A stretch of DNA of 23,173 nt from a virus. The position numbers were made by a program, and so were the translations under genes. Location: positions 1-23,173 of IMG/VR virus record IMGVR_UViG_3300042515_001773. One strand, 5' to 3'. Shown piece by piece: positions 1-6,518 of this stretch; within the stretch, counting starts at the first letter, position 1; the number at the start of each line of letters is the position of its first letter. Below the pieces are notes generated by a model that made no database searches, was not told where the DNA came from, and saw only the letters and a list, made by a program, of their open reading frames with translations.

Positions 1-878
1 GGATTCGTTGTGTCTTGAACTATTCTGATCTGAAAATTTCTATACTCATTCGCTAAGACTCCAGAATCCCCACCACTAGCTTGACCAGTAATCGTGTTTG
101 CGGTAGTTGCTGTCGCCGCCAGAGCTTTTCTCGATACTAAATTATTATCATACTCAAAAGTACCTTTAATGAATCCTTCACCTGGATTATGGTTATAAGG
201 AGTGTATTGCTCGTCTAAAGCCACTATAGCCGAATCAGTCGCAGGAGTAGGAAGCCCAGCAGTTCCACCATTCGCTAGAGTGTTTGAGGCGACTTCAAAG
301 CTCCTAAAAGAAGTAGCGACTATAGCACCAGCACTTAGCATAAAAACTCTGCCAGCTAAAATCTCATACAAATCTCCATTAGCTGGAGTAAATGTAAGTG
401 CATTATCAAGTCTAAAAGTTGGGGTTGTTCCTGCTGTGTTCGCTACGATAAATCTTTCTTCTACTTTTCCAGCAGCTCTACCAATAATTCTAATTTTAAA
501 ACCATAGTCTCCAGAACCACCACGATTAGCAAGCATGTTAGCTCCTATTGCAGTAATTACAGTTGATGTAGGAATGCTTGTAGTAGTAGCTCCTGTTGTG
601 ATTGTTCCTTTAAGTCCTTGAGATGGAGCAAACACTGTTGCAGCACCAATACCAAAAGTTCCACCGAGTCCAGGGTTTACCGCTAGTGCTGAACTCTTTG
701 TGATAATGTTAAACCTGTTCAGTGTGGCAGTGGACAGTAAATCATAAACAAAAGGATTTCTTGAAATGTCTGAACGTAAATCTGAGCATAAACAAGTACC
801 TGCCCCATGTCCATTTGGAGCTGGAGCTACAGGAATCCACATAGGTCTATCTATTACTTTCTTAAATTGGTTTGCCAT
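1..878 (-). CDS. Probable virion/appendage protein, partial (C-terminus beyond the left edge)
   Basis: My translation gives an open frame of 292 codons with no stop, starting at ATG 878-876 and leaving the window at the left edge. It begins MANQFKKVIDRPMWIPVAPA and is rich in Gly, Ala and Thr, with many short beta-prone stretches; no signal peptide or membrane helix is visible. The start directly abuts the TAA of the upstream gene (879-881), so translation is probably coupled; GAGGAAG lies about 13 bases upstream within that gene. Its place at the end of the tail fibre cluster suggests a tail, head-decoration or host-contact protein. I recall similar proteins in aquatic phage genomes, all hypothetical, but I cannot confirm this. 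Function is unknown; that it is a real gene is nearly certain. Confidence 0.85.
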   Translation of the reverse strand, partial: MANQFKKVIDRPMWIPVAPAPNGHGAGTCLCSDLRSDISRNPFVYDLLSTATLNRFNIITKSSALAVNPGLGGTFGIGAATVFAPSQGLKGTITTGATTTSIPTSTVITAIGANMLANRGGSGDYGFKIRIIGRAAGKVEERFIVANTAGTTPTFRLDNALTFTPANGDLYEILAGRVFMLSAGAIVATSFRSFEVASNTLANGGTAGLPTPATDSAIVALDEQYTPYNHNPGEGFIKGTFEYDNNLVSRKALAATATTANTITGQASGGDSGVLANEYRNFQIRIVQDTTN

Positions 879-1319
879 TTAGGTTATTCTTCCTCTTACT
901 GTTTGCGACCAAGCTGTTCTTAATCCAGCATAATTTTGCACGTCTGCCGTATAGTTCCCTATATTTGTTTGGTTTGTTAAAGTTGTTGTAGTTGTTACAG
1001 TAGTTACAGTGCTTACAGTAGTTACAGTACCGATAGTGTTGATTACTGCTACCCTAATCGCATTAATGGTTCTGTCTAAATAGTTGGGATATTGAAGAAA
1101 CTGGGCTATGGTTTTAAGCCATGTTTCTACCCCGTTTACGATAACCTCTAAAGGTGAAGTATTGGTAATGTTTACGGGTATTGGGTTAGCAGTAGAAATA
1201 TCATTAGCTACACCATCTTCACCAATAGATATTTTTACACGTTGATATTTAACTCCTGCGACTTCATCAGCCGCTATCTGTGTTCCTGAACCCTCGGTAA
1301 TCGTTACGTTATCTGCCAT
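879..1319 (-). CDS. Small structural-type protein with Thr-Val repeats
   Basis: 146 residues. The N-terminal part (about 1-45) has a compact pattern, TITEGSGTQIAADEVAGVKY followed by QRVKISIGEDG, which I associate with small appendage proteins of tailed phages. The middle (about 96-115) is a Thr/Val tract encoded by a 9-bp tandem repeat. The C-terminus ends with a basic segment. It lies between a 39-residue ORF (stop at 1321-1323, one base upstream) and the partial left-edge gene, whose start it abuts. There is no clear Shine-Dalgarno sequence before its ATG, so it probably depends on coupling to the upstream small ORF. A tail or fibre accessory role is inferred from position only. Confidence 0.8.
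   Translation of the reverse strand: MADNVTITEGSGTQIAADEVAGVKYQRVKISIGEDGVANDISTANPIPVNITNTSPLEVIVNGVETWLKTIAQFLQYPNYLDRTINAIRVAVINTIGTVTTVSTVTTVTTTTTLTNQTNIGNYTADVQNYAGLRTAWSQTVRGRIT
994..1029. repeat. 9-bp tandem repeat, four copies, inside a coding region
   Basis: Four contiguous 9-base units on the plus strand: GTTACAGTA, GTTACAGTG, CTTACAGTA, GTTACAGTA. They are in frame with the minus-strand gene and encode Thr-Val-Thr/Ser triplets. Copy-number change would lengthen or shorten the protein by three residues without breaking the frame. Confidence 0.9.
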
Positions 1320-1320
1320 G

Positions 1321-1440
1321 TTAATTTGTGTAAGTTAAAGCCAATAAAAGCCCCATTGATTGCCCTGCTAAAGATGGAGTTTCTTCTGTTACGGCTTGCT
1401 CAATCATTAAATCTAAATTTAGGTCTAAACTATTACTCAT
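1321..1440 (-). CDS. 39-residue small ORF coupled between two tail-cluster genes
   Basis: ATG at 1440-1438 and TAA at 1323-1321 give MSNSLDLNLDLMIEQAVTEE and then a hydrophobic end with GLLLALTYTN. Its start overlaps the last eight bases of the upstream gene (ATGAGTAA), the usual arrangement for coupled phage genes, and it fills the only gap between 1433 and 1319 on this strand. An acidic amphipathic N-terminal half and a short hydrophobic tail are the only visible features. I do not recognise a family. It may be a real accessory protein or a spacer that keeps ribosomes moving to the next gene, which lacks its own good ribosome binding site. Confidence 0.5.
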   Translation of the reverse strand: MSNSLDLNLDLMIEQAVTEETPSLAGQSMGLLLALTYTN

Positions 1441-1759
1441 CTGAACTATACGTTATCCTTAATTTTACCCCTATTCCGCCATTTGCGTAAATTGTTCTTT
1501 TAGTATTTGGGATAGTGAACATTTCGCTCGAACCTGCAAAAATTTTGTTTGGATCAGTATTAGTATTAACTGTTAAAGCATCTGCCCCACCAAATTTAAA
1601 AACAACATCGCCACCATCAGCTTGAATCTTAACGCATACCGCTCTAGTAGGAATAACCGTACTAGCTACAGTGCTTCCAGTCATCGTTAAAACTTGACCC
1701 TCACCTGTTGTATTAAAAGCCTGTATCGCTTCCCCGTTACTATTTAGTGTTTGCTTCAT
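1433..1759 (-). CDS. Small beta-rich structural-type protein
   Basis: The frame is open from 1822, but the better start is the ATG at 1759, preceded by GAGGG about five bases upstream; the extra N-terminal 21 codons would be Lys/Leu-rich and entirely overlap the previous gene. From 1759 the product is 108 residues, beginning MKQTLNSNGEAIQAFNTTGE. It is rich in Thr, Val and Gly, with a beta-sandwich-like pattern (VCVKIQADGGDVVFKFGG, then TIYANGGIGVKLRITYSS). Small proteins of this style often occur near phage tail and head decoration genes, but no function can be assigned. It overlaps the upstream gene by 20 bases and the downstream 39-residue ORF by eight. Confidence 0.75.
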   Translation of the reverse strand: MKQTLNSNGEAIQAFNTTGEGQVLTMTGSTVASTVIPTRAVCVKIQADGGDVVFKFGGADALTVNTNTDPNKIFAGSSEMFTIPNTKRTIYANGGIGVKLRITYSSDE

Positions 1760-2057
1760 CTTTACCCTCTTCTTTAAAAGCTTTCTTAACTTCTGCTGTA
1801 AATAAAGCCGCTCCAACTTCAACTAATTCTTTCTCGTTAGTCTCTCCGTCAATAACTCCATTAGTCTTAACGTAAGTAGCAAAAAAAGTATTATCCTTGT
1901 AAGTAAAAGTTGTTAAACCTTTCTTTTTATCTTTTTTAAGCCCTTGAAAGACTTTAGATAAAGTATCCCCTTGGTCAAATTCAGTAAAGATTAAAGTCTC
2001 TAAATCTAAATCTATTCCGTTAATTTTTACTATTTCTTGTTTTTTGTATGTTTCCAT
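1740..2057 (-). CDS. Hypothetical charged small protein of the tail cluster
   Basis: 105 residues, very rich in Lys, Glu and Asp, beginning METYKKQEIVKINGIDLDLE. AGGAGATAAACA directly before the ATG is the strongest Shine-Dalgarno sequence in this part of the operon. No membrane segment, signal peptide or enzymatic motif is visible. The Lys/Glu-rich C-terminus (VKKAFKEEGKDE) looks helical. It lies 32 bases downstream of the 142-residue fibre-cluster gene and overlaps the next gene by 20 bases. A chaperone or assembly factor for neighbouring fibre proteins is possible but unsupported; I treat it as unknown. Confidence 0.75.
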   Translation of the reverse strand: METYKKQEIVKINGIDLDLETLIFTEFDQGDTLSKVFQGLKKDKKKGLTTFTYKDNTFFATYVKTNGVIDGETNEKELVEVGAALFTAEVKKAFKEEGKDEANTK

Positions 2058-2089
2058 TGTTTATCTCCTGTTTTTAATTTTACTCTTTT

Positions 2090-2518
2090 TTATAATTCAT
2101 AATAAAAAGCATATACCACAATCCCAGATGCAACATTATTGGTAAGCCTTATGTCTGCAATCAATGAACTAGAAAACCTTATACCCATTGGGTAAATAAA
2201 ATCTCTTCGTGTTGCCGTTGTTCCAAAAACGAGATTGACAAAAGACCCACTACTAAAAGTAAAATCTTGCATACCACCCCCGTTAATATTCAGTCTATGC
2301 CCCCTAATATCTAAATCGACTCCATTATTCAAATAGTCAATTAAAAAATGACTTAATATACCGCCATTAGCCAATGTTTGACTGAAAACCTGAAAATTAG
2401 CCAAGCCTGGGCTAGTTAAAACAGTCCTCTGAATTTTTAAAAATTTATTTTCAGGTGGGAACTTTTCTACAGTTGGAGTTTGTAGCCACGGATATAATGC
2501 TGTTGCGTTAATACTCAT
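2090..2518 (-). CDS. Tail fibre-associated protein, hypothetical
   Basis: 142 residues beginning MSINATALYPWLQTPTVEKF. It starts three bases after the tail fibre stop, with AAGG about six bases before the ATG, so it is expressed with the fibre. The sequence is aromatic and beta-rich, with Gly/Asn turns (HRLNINGGGMQDFTFSSGSF) and no membrane helix. The length and context fit a second, short fibre or spike component, or a fibre cap or chaperone. No catalytic motif is visible and I do not recognise a named family. Confidence 0.75.
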   Translation of the reverse strand: MSINATALYPWLQTPTVEKFPPENKFLKIQRTVLTSPGLANFQVFSQTLANGGILSHFLIDYLNNGVDLDIRGHRLNINGGGMQDFTFSSGSFVNLVFGTTATRRDFIYPMGIRFSSSLIADIRLTNNVASGIVVYAFYYEL

Positions 2519-2521
2519 AAA

Positions 2522-3847
2522 TTACCTTTTCCACACCCACCCTGTTGTACTATTGACATAAATGAAAGTCATAAAAATACCATTTTGACTTAAAACTAAA
2601 TTCTGTACCACACCCTCTAATTTACCTGGATTAAAAACCACGGTCAAATTATTTGTGGCAAATGTTCCTTTATGATCTACTATAGTAAATTCATCCCCTA
2701 TTTGTGGATATGATACACCACGTGGTGCTGGTAATTGGAATGCTGCACTTGTGGTATCTGCATAGACATAATCACCTGGTCTAAGTTCATCTACAGTATT
2801 TATTGCTACGCTAGTATTTAAAAATCTTATTCTTTTAGGGGCTTCACTGTAATTCAGCCACACCCACTTAGTTAAAACAGGATCATATTTTAGTTTTAAA
2901 AACCCTACCCTAGTAATAATTAAAGGGTTAGTTTCATAACCAGATACGGCTACTGGACTGTTAGATATTGTTAAAGGGTTGTCATCAGTAGCATTAGTAA
3001 AAATTTCTATTTCCGTTAAAACACTTGGGCTACTTGGTAAAGTAACAGTTATACCACTGCTAGTAGTATCTGCAAAATATCTACCACCATATATCGCAGT
3101 AAAATTAGCCGTCCTGCTTTCCCATGCTAAATAAACACCCGATGTTAAATTATCTATTGTCTCTACTATTTGTTGAGTTAATAAATATTGATCTTCCGCT
3201 TTATTTCTCCAGTGAAGAGCTGAATATCCTGAACCACCTGGTACTAGATTATCCTCTGAATAATTAGCGTAATTACCAGCTAAAGTAGCTGAGGTACTAG
3301 CAGAACTAGCAGAACTACTAGCGTTACTTGCTTGAATAGTCGCTATCCCTGCTTGAGTTGTTGCGGTACTTGCTGAACTATTAGCACTTGCTGCACTTGC
3401 TGCTGCCGCACTTACATCGCCAGCGATAGCCGCCTCTGCTGCTGTTACTGCTGCACTGATAGCACCATCTACCACTTGATTAGCACTATCAACTGAGTCC
3501 TGAGCAATAATAACAACTTTATCTAAAGTAGTTTCTACATCAGTAGTGTTAAGCTGCGTTACGTTAGAAATATCAGTATTCTGAACTGCTGTTACTCTTC
3601 TTGATATTTTTACATTTAATGAACCAGCTATAGGAGCCGTAACAAAAACAATGTTTGCACCTGGATATTTACCTTCTGATAGTGAACCAGTAGGAGTTAC
3701 AGAATAATGAGTTGTTAAAGTTTGCAAAACATCATTAACATAAACTTTAAAATCGGTATTTGTGTAATAAGGATAAGCGTAATTAAAGCTCGTCTGTGAG
3801 CCGTTACCATTAAATCTTTGAGTCGTAGCAACACTTGCAACGGTCAT
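2522..3847 (-). CDS. Tail fibre protein with T7 gp17-like N-terminal domain
   Basis: 441 residues. Residues 1 to about 125 resemble the N-terminal tail-attachment domain of T7-type fibres: an opening with RFNGNGSQTSFNYAYPYY, then VYVNDVLQTLTTHYSVT, VKISRRVTAVQNTDISN and a conserved LNTTDVETTLDKV region. Residues about 125-195 are dominated by Ala, Ser and Thr, consistent with a trimeric shaft. The C-terminal 240 residues are beta-rich with no enzymatic motif and should carry the receptor-binding part. At 441 residues it is shorter than T7 gp17 (553). It is the first gene after the promoter-like 16-mer at 3870-3885 and lies between the last ejection protein and small accessory genes, the same order as in T7 (gp16 then gp17). 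Confidence 0.88.
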   Translation of the reverse strand: MTVASVATTQRFNGNGSQTSFNYAYPYYTNTDFKVYVNDVLQTLTTHYSVTPTGSLSEGKYPGANIVFVTAPIAGSLNVKISRRVTAVQNTDISNVTQLNTTDVETTLDKVVIIAQDSVDSANQVVDGAISAAVTAAEAAIAGDVSAAAASAASANSSASTATTQAGIATIQASNASSSASSASTSATLAGNYANYSEDNLVPGGSGYSALHWRNKAEDQYLLTQQIVETIDNLTSGVYLAWESRTANFTAIYGGRYFADTTSSGITVTLPSSPSVLTEIEIFTNATDDNPLTISNSPVAVSGYETNPLIITRVGFLKLKYDPVLTKWVWLNYSEAPKRIRFLNTSVAINTVDELRPGDYVYADTTSAAFQLPAPRGVSYPQIGDEFTIVDHKGTFATNNLTVVFNPGKLEGVVQNLVLSQNGIFMTFIYVNSTTGWVWKR

Positions 3848-3869
3848 GCTTAAATTATAACCCTAAAGC

Positions 3870-3885
3870 CTATAGTAGACTATAG
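3870..3885 (-). promoter_or_regulatory. Candidate phage RNA polymerase promoter upstream of the tail fibre
   Basis: On the minus strand this reads CTATAGTCTACTATAG, one base different from the other three copies of the 16-mer. It begins two bases after the stop codon of the 876-residue gene and lies 22 bases before the fibre ATG. If the final G is +1, the transcript would begin GGCTTTAGGG. The ACTATAG end matches the core of T7/SP6-class promoters. Confidence 0.7.
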
Positions 3886-3887
3886 AG

Positions 3888-6518
3888 TTATTCAAATATT
3901 ATTTCGCTACCTTGACGTTCTGCGTTATCAGATAATCTATCTGAATAGTCGGGATCCCATAACTCAAAAAAGGAATTATAAATTGTAGCTTTAAAAGTCC
4001 TTGAAAGAAAATGTCCATATAAAGCAGGCCCTATGAATGGAGCATTAGTAATCATATTTCCAGCCGTCTTAGCTGCTTTCTCTGGCTCTCCCTGTGCTAA
4101 ATCCCCTAACATTGAAGGAATATCCATAATCGTAGTGCTTAAAAAATCCCCCGTAGCTGGACCAGCTAAACCCAATAAAGTCTTCCCTGCTGAACCCATA
4201 GCACTAGATGACCCCTCAGTAAAAGCTTTCGTTGCGGTAGATATAATTTCGCTTGCAAAAGGCAAGCCTGCTGCTGAACCTAAAATACCACCCCAATTAC
4301 TAATAACAATCCCCATATCATCATCTGATTCAGGATAAAGCTTTCTTGGCGTTTTATTCGCTAATATATCCTTAACTGCACTTAAAGCCGTCATCATAGC
4401 TATAGAAGTTACTGCAAATGCACTAAGTGAGGTGTGCTGTTTTCTTACTAAGGCAGGAAGAATTATTTCTTGAGCTAAAGCCACTGGAAAAGATTTAAGC
4501 TGTGCAAAGTTTCGCAAAAGTTCACCGCTTAAAGTTCCACGCCTTGAACCCCTTGTAAAAAATGCTCTAGTCGTTGCACCTGGACTTAAAACCCTTTTAT
4601 CTGCTTCACGTCCGTAAGCCGCTTGCCAAGATAATTGTAATTCTTCTCTTGCCTTTTGAATCCCCATACTACTGGGATTTTGAACGCCCTTAGCTTTTAA
4701 GTAACTTAAAATTTCATCTTTAGTGAAATTATTCGCTGCATCAGGAGTAATGTAAGTTCTACCTGCCTCTGATTTGACCGCTTTAGTTCTAATTAAATCC
4801 CACGCTTCTTTTTCGATACCAGTATCAGCAAGCCAAAATTTATGTATATCTTCTAAGGAATCGTAACTTTGATCTGCAATATGTCCAAAGTCTCGACCAA
4901 TAGACACATAAGAATTTTTCTTGTTAGCAAAAGTTAGCATTTCCATCCCGTTCCAAGAATAAACAGCATCGTTAAATTTATCAGAAGCATTTAAAGCTTT
5001 ATCAAATCCTGAAATATTATATTTACCCCCAACCTCTGTCATTGAGCCACCGATATCAGCAAAACGATATTTGCGAGATAAGTCAAATAGACTATCTTCT
5101 AAGTGTTCCTCTGCTGTTTCCCATATTTGTTTTGCTACATTATCCCCATATAAAGATTTAGTTAGTTTATAGCCATTTAGAAGCTCTTCCGTAAAAACTT
5201 GAATCTGCCTAGCTGGATTACCGCCTGCGACCTGTGAACTTCTCATCGCCCTTACTGCTACGTCTGCTATGTTGATTATGAGCGAGCCGCCCATCTTGGC
5301 AGTTGCTGCTAATTTTCTTGCTGATTGGAAAGCCCTCGCCCACATATAATCTTTAGGTCTATCTAACTGCCCTAAAGCTTCTTTTAGTGAGTTTGCTAAA
5401 TTTTGATTATTAGCTAAATTAGCTATATGTTCGCCATTTTTATTATTTAATTCTGGAAATTCTTTAGCAAATCTTTCTAAAATTCGGTTAAATCCTGCTT
5501 CGGGATTTGTTCCTAATTGATCTATTAAAGATAAATTTCTTGCGGCTTTTGTGATTGCTTCTTGAAAATTAGTTAAAATATTCCCCCCTCCAAATTGCTC
5601 TTGCATTTCATCCCAATATTCGGGTTTAACAAATATCTCCCTTTTTTTAGCTAAAATATTTTGAAAATCAAATCCTGATTTTAAATTAGTTTGCTTTGAT
5701 TTTAATTCTTTAGCCGTAAAACTTGCTAAATCTTCTGCCCCTTCTGCTTCAATCCCTGATTGCATTTCAAGAACTAAAGTTTTAAGCCATTCCCTTTTTT
5801 TTGCTTCTCCGCCTATTACCCCGATCTTTTTCCAATCAAATTTAGCCAAAGCGTTTAAATAAAATTCCTCTTCTTTCCCTGCGATCTTTATAGTATCCCA
5901 AGTTTGAAAACCAATCCGCCCAGGTAAATAACCTATTGGAACTCCTGCACGCTCTAGTCTTACCCTTAAATGGTCGTTCGTCGTTTTAATAACTTTAGCC
6001 ATCTTGTAAAGTGCTTGGTCTTCATCTGATAAGCTGTTTAATGCTCTGCCTGCTGGTTTATCCGCAAGCTCTGAAATAAACATTGCAAGCTTTTTAGTGT
6101 CGTGCTTTCGCCCAGGTTTAAAAAACTCCCTAAAGTTTGCACCTTTACCAAATTCCTTCTGGTATAAATCGCTAACAAGTGCGTGAAATTCTTTTTCGAT
6201 AACATCCTTTCTATTTGTTATCCTGTTAATAAAATTTGTAATCGCTACATCAAAAGCAAATCTACCTTTCCCACCGCCTGAAGCCTTTAAAAAATCTGCC
6301 CCTTTCTTTGCTTTAATCGCATTTTCAATATACGACATTCTTTTAATCATTTTAGAAGTTGCTTGTTGAGCAAGTTTTGCATTTAAAACTTTATACAAAT
6401 CTTCTGAATCGTTATACTCTCCTAGCTTTCGCTCTAAATCTACAAGCATTTGCCTTGCTTGATCTTCGGTTATATTTCCGACTTTAGTTATTTCAGCAAT
6501 ACATTTATCTAAACTCAT
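3888..6518 (-). CDS. Large internal virion (DNA ejection) protein, T7 gp16-like position
   Basis: 876 residues. The N-terminus (MSLDKCIAEITKVGNITEDQ) and the long helical, charged first 450 residues resemble large ejection proteins carried inside podovirus heads. The C-terminal third has hydrophobic Gly/Ala/Ser segments (around 690-715 and 735-770, for example SAFAVTSIAMMTALSAVKDI) that could insert in a membrane. The last residues contain an aromatic segment (YNSFFELWDPDYSDRL). It follows the 795-residue protein with a one-base TAATG overlap and GAGGG seven bases before the ATG. Known for T7: gp15 and gp16 leave the head and form a channel across the cell envelope. That this protein does the same is inferred from position and composition. 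Confidence 0.75.
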   Translation of the reverse strand: MSLDKCIAEITKVGNITEDQARQMLVDLERKLGEYNDSEDLYKVLNAKLAQQATSKMIKRMSYIENAIKAKKGADFLKASGGGKGRFAFDVAITNFINRITNRKDVIEKEFHALVSDLYQKEFGKGANFREFFKPGRKHDTKKLAMFISELADKPAGRALNSLSDEDQALYKMAKVIKTTNDHLRVRLERAGVPIGYLPGRIGFQTWDTIKIAGKEEEFYLNALAKFDWKKIGVIGGEAKKREWLKTLVLEMQSGIEAEGAEDLASFTAKELKSKQTNLKSGFDFQNILAKKREIFVKPEYWDEMQEQFGGGNILTNFQEAITKAARNLSLIDQLGTNPEAGFNRILERFAKEFPELNNKNGEHIANLANNQNLANSLKEALGQLDRPKDYMWARAFQSARKLAATAKMGGSLIINIADVAVRAMRSSQVAGGNPARQIQVFTEELLNGYKLTKSLYGDNVAKQIWETAEEHLEDSLFDLSRKYRFADIGGSMTEVGGKYNISGFDKALNASDKFNDAVYSWNGMEMLTFANKKNSYVSIGRDFGHIADQSYDSLEDIHKFWLADTGIEKEAWDLIRTKAVKSEAGRTYITPDAANNFTKDEILSYLKAKGVQNPSSMGIQKAREELQLSWQAAYGREADKRVLSPGATTRAFFTRGSRRGTLSGELLRNFAQLKSFPVALAQEIILPALVRKQHTSLSAFAVTSIAMMTALSAVKDILANKTPRKLYPESDDDMGIVISNWGGILGSAAGLPFASEIISTATKAFTEGSSSAMGSAGKTLLGLAGPATGDFLSTTIMDIPSMLGDLAQGEPEKAAKTAGNMITNAPFIGPALYGHFLSRTFKATIYNSFFELWDPDYSDRLSDNAERQGSEIIFE

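Noticed and set aside
217-231. CCACTATAG on the plus strand inside the left-edge gene
   Set aside because: Only the right half of the 16-mer matches, it is inside coding sequence and points against all nearby genes; expected by chance.
1760-1822. Longer N-terminus (129 residues) for the gene ending at 1433
   Set aside because: The extra 21 codons overlap the previous gene entirely and read as a Lys/Leu-rich artefact; ATG at 1759 has a good ribosome binding site.
2670-2690. CTACTATAGTA inside the tail fibre gene
   Set aside because: A short AT-rich palindrome within codons; it lacks the full motif and no gene starts after it on either strand in a fitting way.
4033-4338. Plus-strand open frames opposite the large late genes (for example 202-507, 4033-4338, 8355-8678, 9098-9325)
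   Set aside because: They lie wholly antisense to well-supported genes, have no ribosome binding sites or neighbours and show low-complexity composition typical of antisense frames.
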